A stretch of 18,812 bases of DNA from Ectocarpus siliculosus (taxonomy: Eukaryota; Sar; Phaeophyceae; Ectocarpales; Ectocarpaceae). The translations under genes were made by a program, and so were the position numbers. The notes under the pieces are model-generated. The model was not told where the DNA came from and did no database searches. It saw only the letters and a list, made by a program, of their open reading frames with translations. Below are positions 18,516 through 18,812 of the stretch, piece after piece (the first letter of the stretch is position 1; every line of letters begins with the position of its first letter). The stretch is taken from NCBI GenBank assembly GCA_000310025.1, contig FN649726.1:1454966-1473777 (forward strand), written 5' to 3'.

Positions 18516-18812
18516 GAGGCAGCGAGACACAGGCCGCGGTGAGACGGCATATCAGTGGCAGCATTGCGCTGCGGCAAAGCTGTGTTTGGCGTGGCGACGT
18601 TTTTGAGCGTGTCATCTCGGCGTCACCGGATTGTGTTGCATCTCCCGGAGATACCGGGGGCGCGGTTGTTGGTAACGCCCCCCCCCCCCCGGACGATGTA
18701 AAAGCCTGGTCCGTTGAAAACCCGGCGTGCTGTGTCCCGGCTTTGTAGGGATGCGAGGTCAATGGTCTAACGACTACGGCATGCACGACTGTGAGTACAC
18801 CCCCCCCCCCCG
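18516..18812 (+). other. GLK 3' flank, probable 3' UTR
   Basis: No AATAAA signal is visible. There are C runs at 18678-18690 and 18800-18811. A short frame starting at ATG 18751 ends at a GTGAGT donor-like site at 18791, but nothing confirms a gene. Confidence 0.4.

Overview
The window looks like nuclear DNA of a eukaryote with long spliceosomal introns. It holds two divergently transcribed protein genes, both of which I assembled exon by exon. Every intron is GT-AG and every reading-frame phase matches across the junctions. The second gene encodes a bacterial-type glucokinase (Glk family, not the ROK family or a eukaryotic hexokinase). That enzyme type is known from stramenopiles such as diatoms and oomycetes. 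The 10 introns of this gene average about 770 bases. Together with many triplet microsatellites and a wall- or mucin-like Pro/Thr/Ser protein, this fits a photosynthetic stramenopile with large introns; a brown alga is my best guess, but that is inference. No rRNA, tRNA, CRISPR array or recognisable transposon was found.

Left half (minus strand, about 7949 down to the left edge). Five exons join into one long, secreted, extremely repetitive Pro/Thr/Ser/Ala/Glu-rich protein that runs off the window. Exon 1 encodes a signal peptide and an acidic region. Exon 2 encodes acidic ETPQPTPAEE-type repeats, and exon 3 is a short linker. Exon 4 encodes 24-25-residue repeats and then 14-residue WTASPGATxAP repeats, which exon 5 continues. 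At least 1036 residues are present, with no globular domain. The composition resembles arabinogalactan-protein or mucin cores, so an extracellular-matrix or cell-wall role is likely.

Middle (7950-9662). About 1.7 kb of non-coding DNA separates the two start codons and presumably carries both promoters.

Right half (plus strand, 9663-18515). Eleven exons encode a complete 392-residue glucokinase with all signature motifs. It also has a C-terminal extension of about 45 residues ending in a hydrophobic helix flanked by basic residues, which looks like a tail anchor. Its introns carry features worth checking: a tandem array of GTGAGC donor hexamers at exon 6, a triplicated donor site at exon 7, long G/C homopolymers, a 20-bp perfect palindrome and CAG/CTG tracts.

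The two genes show no obvious functional link. One would phosphorylate glucose in the cytosol, perhaps at an organelle surface. The other would act outside the cell.
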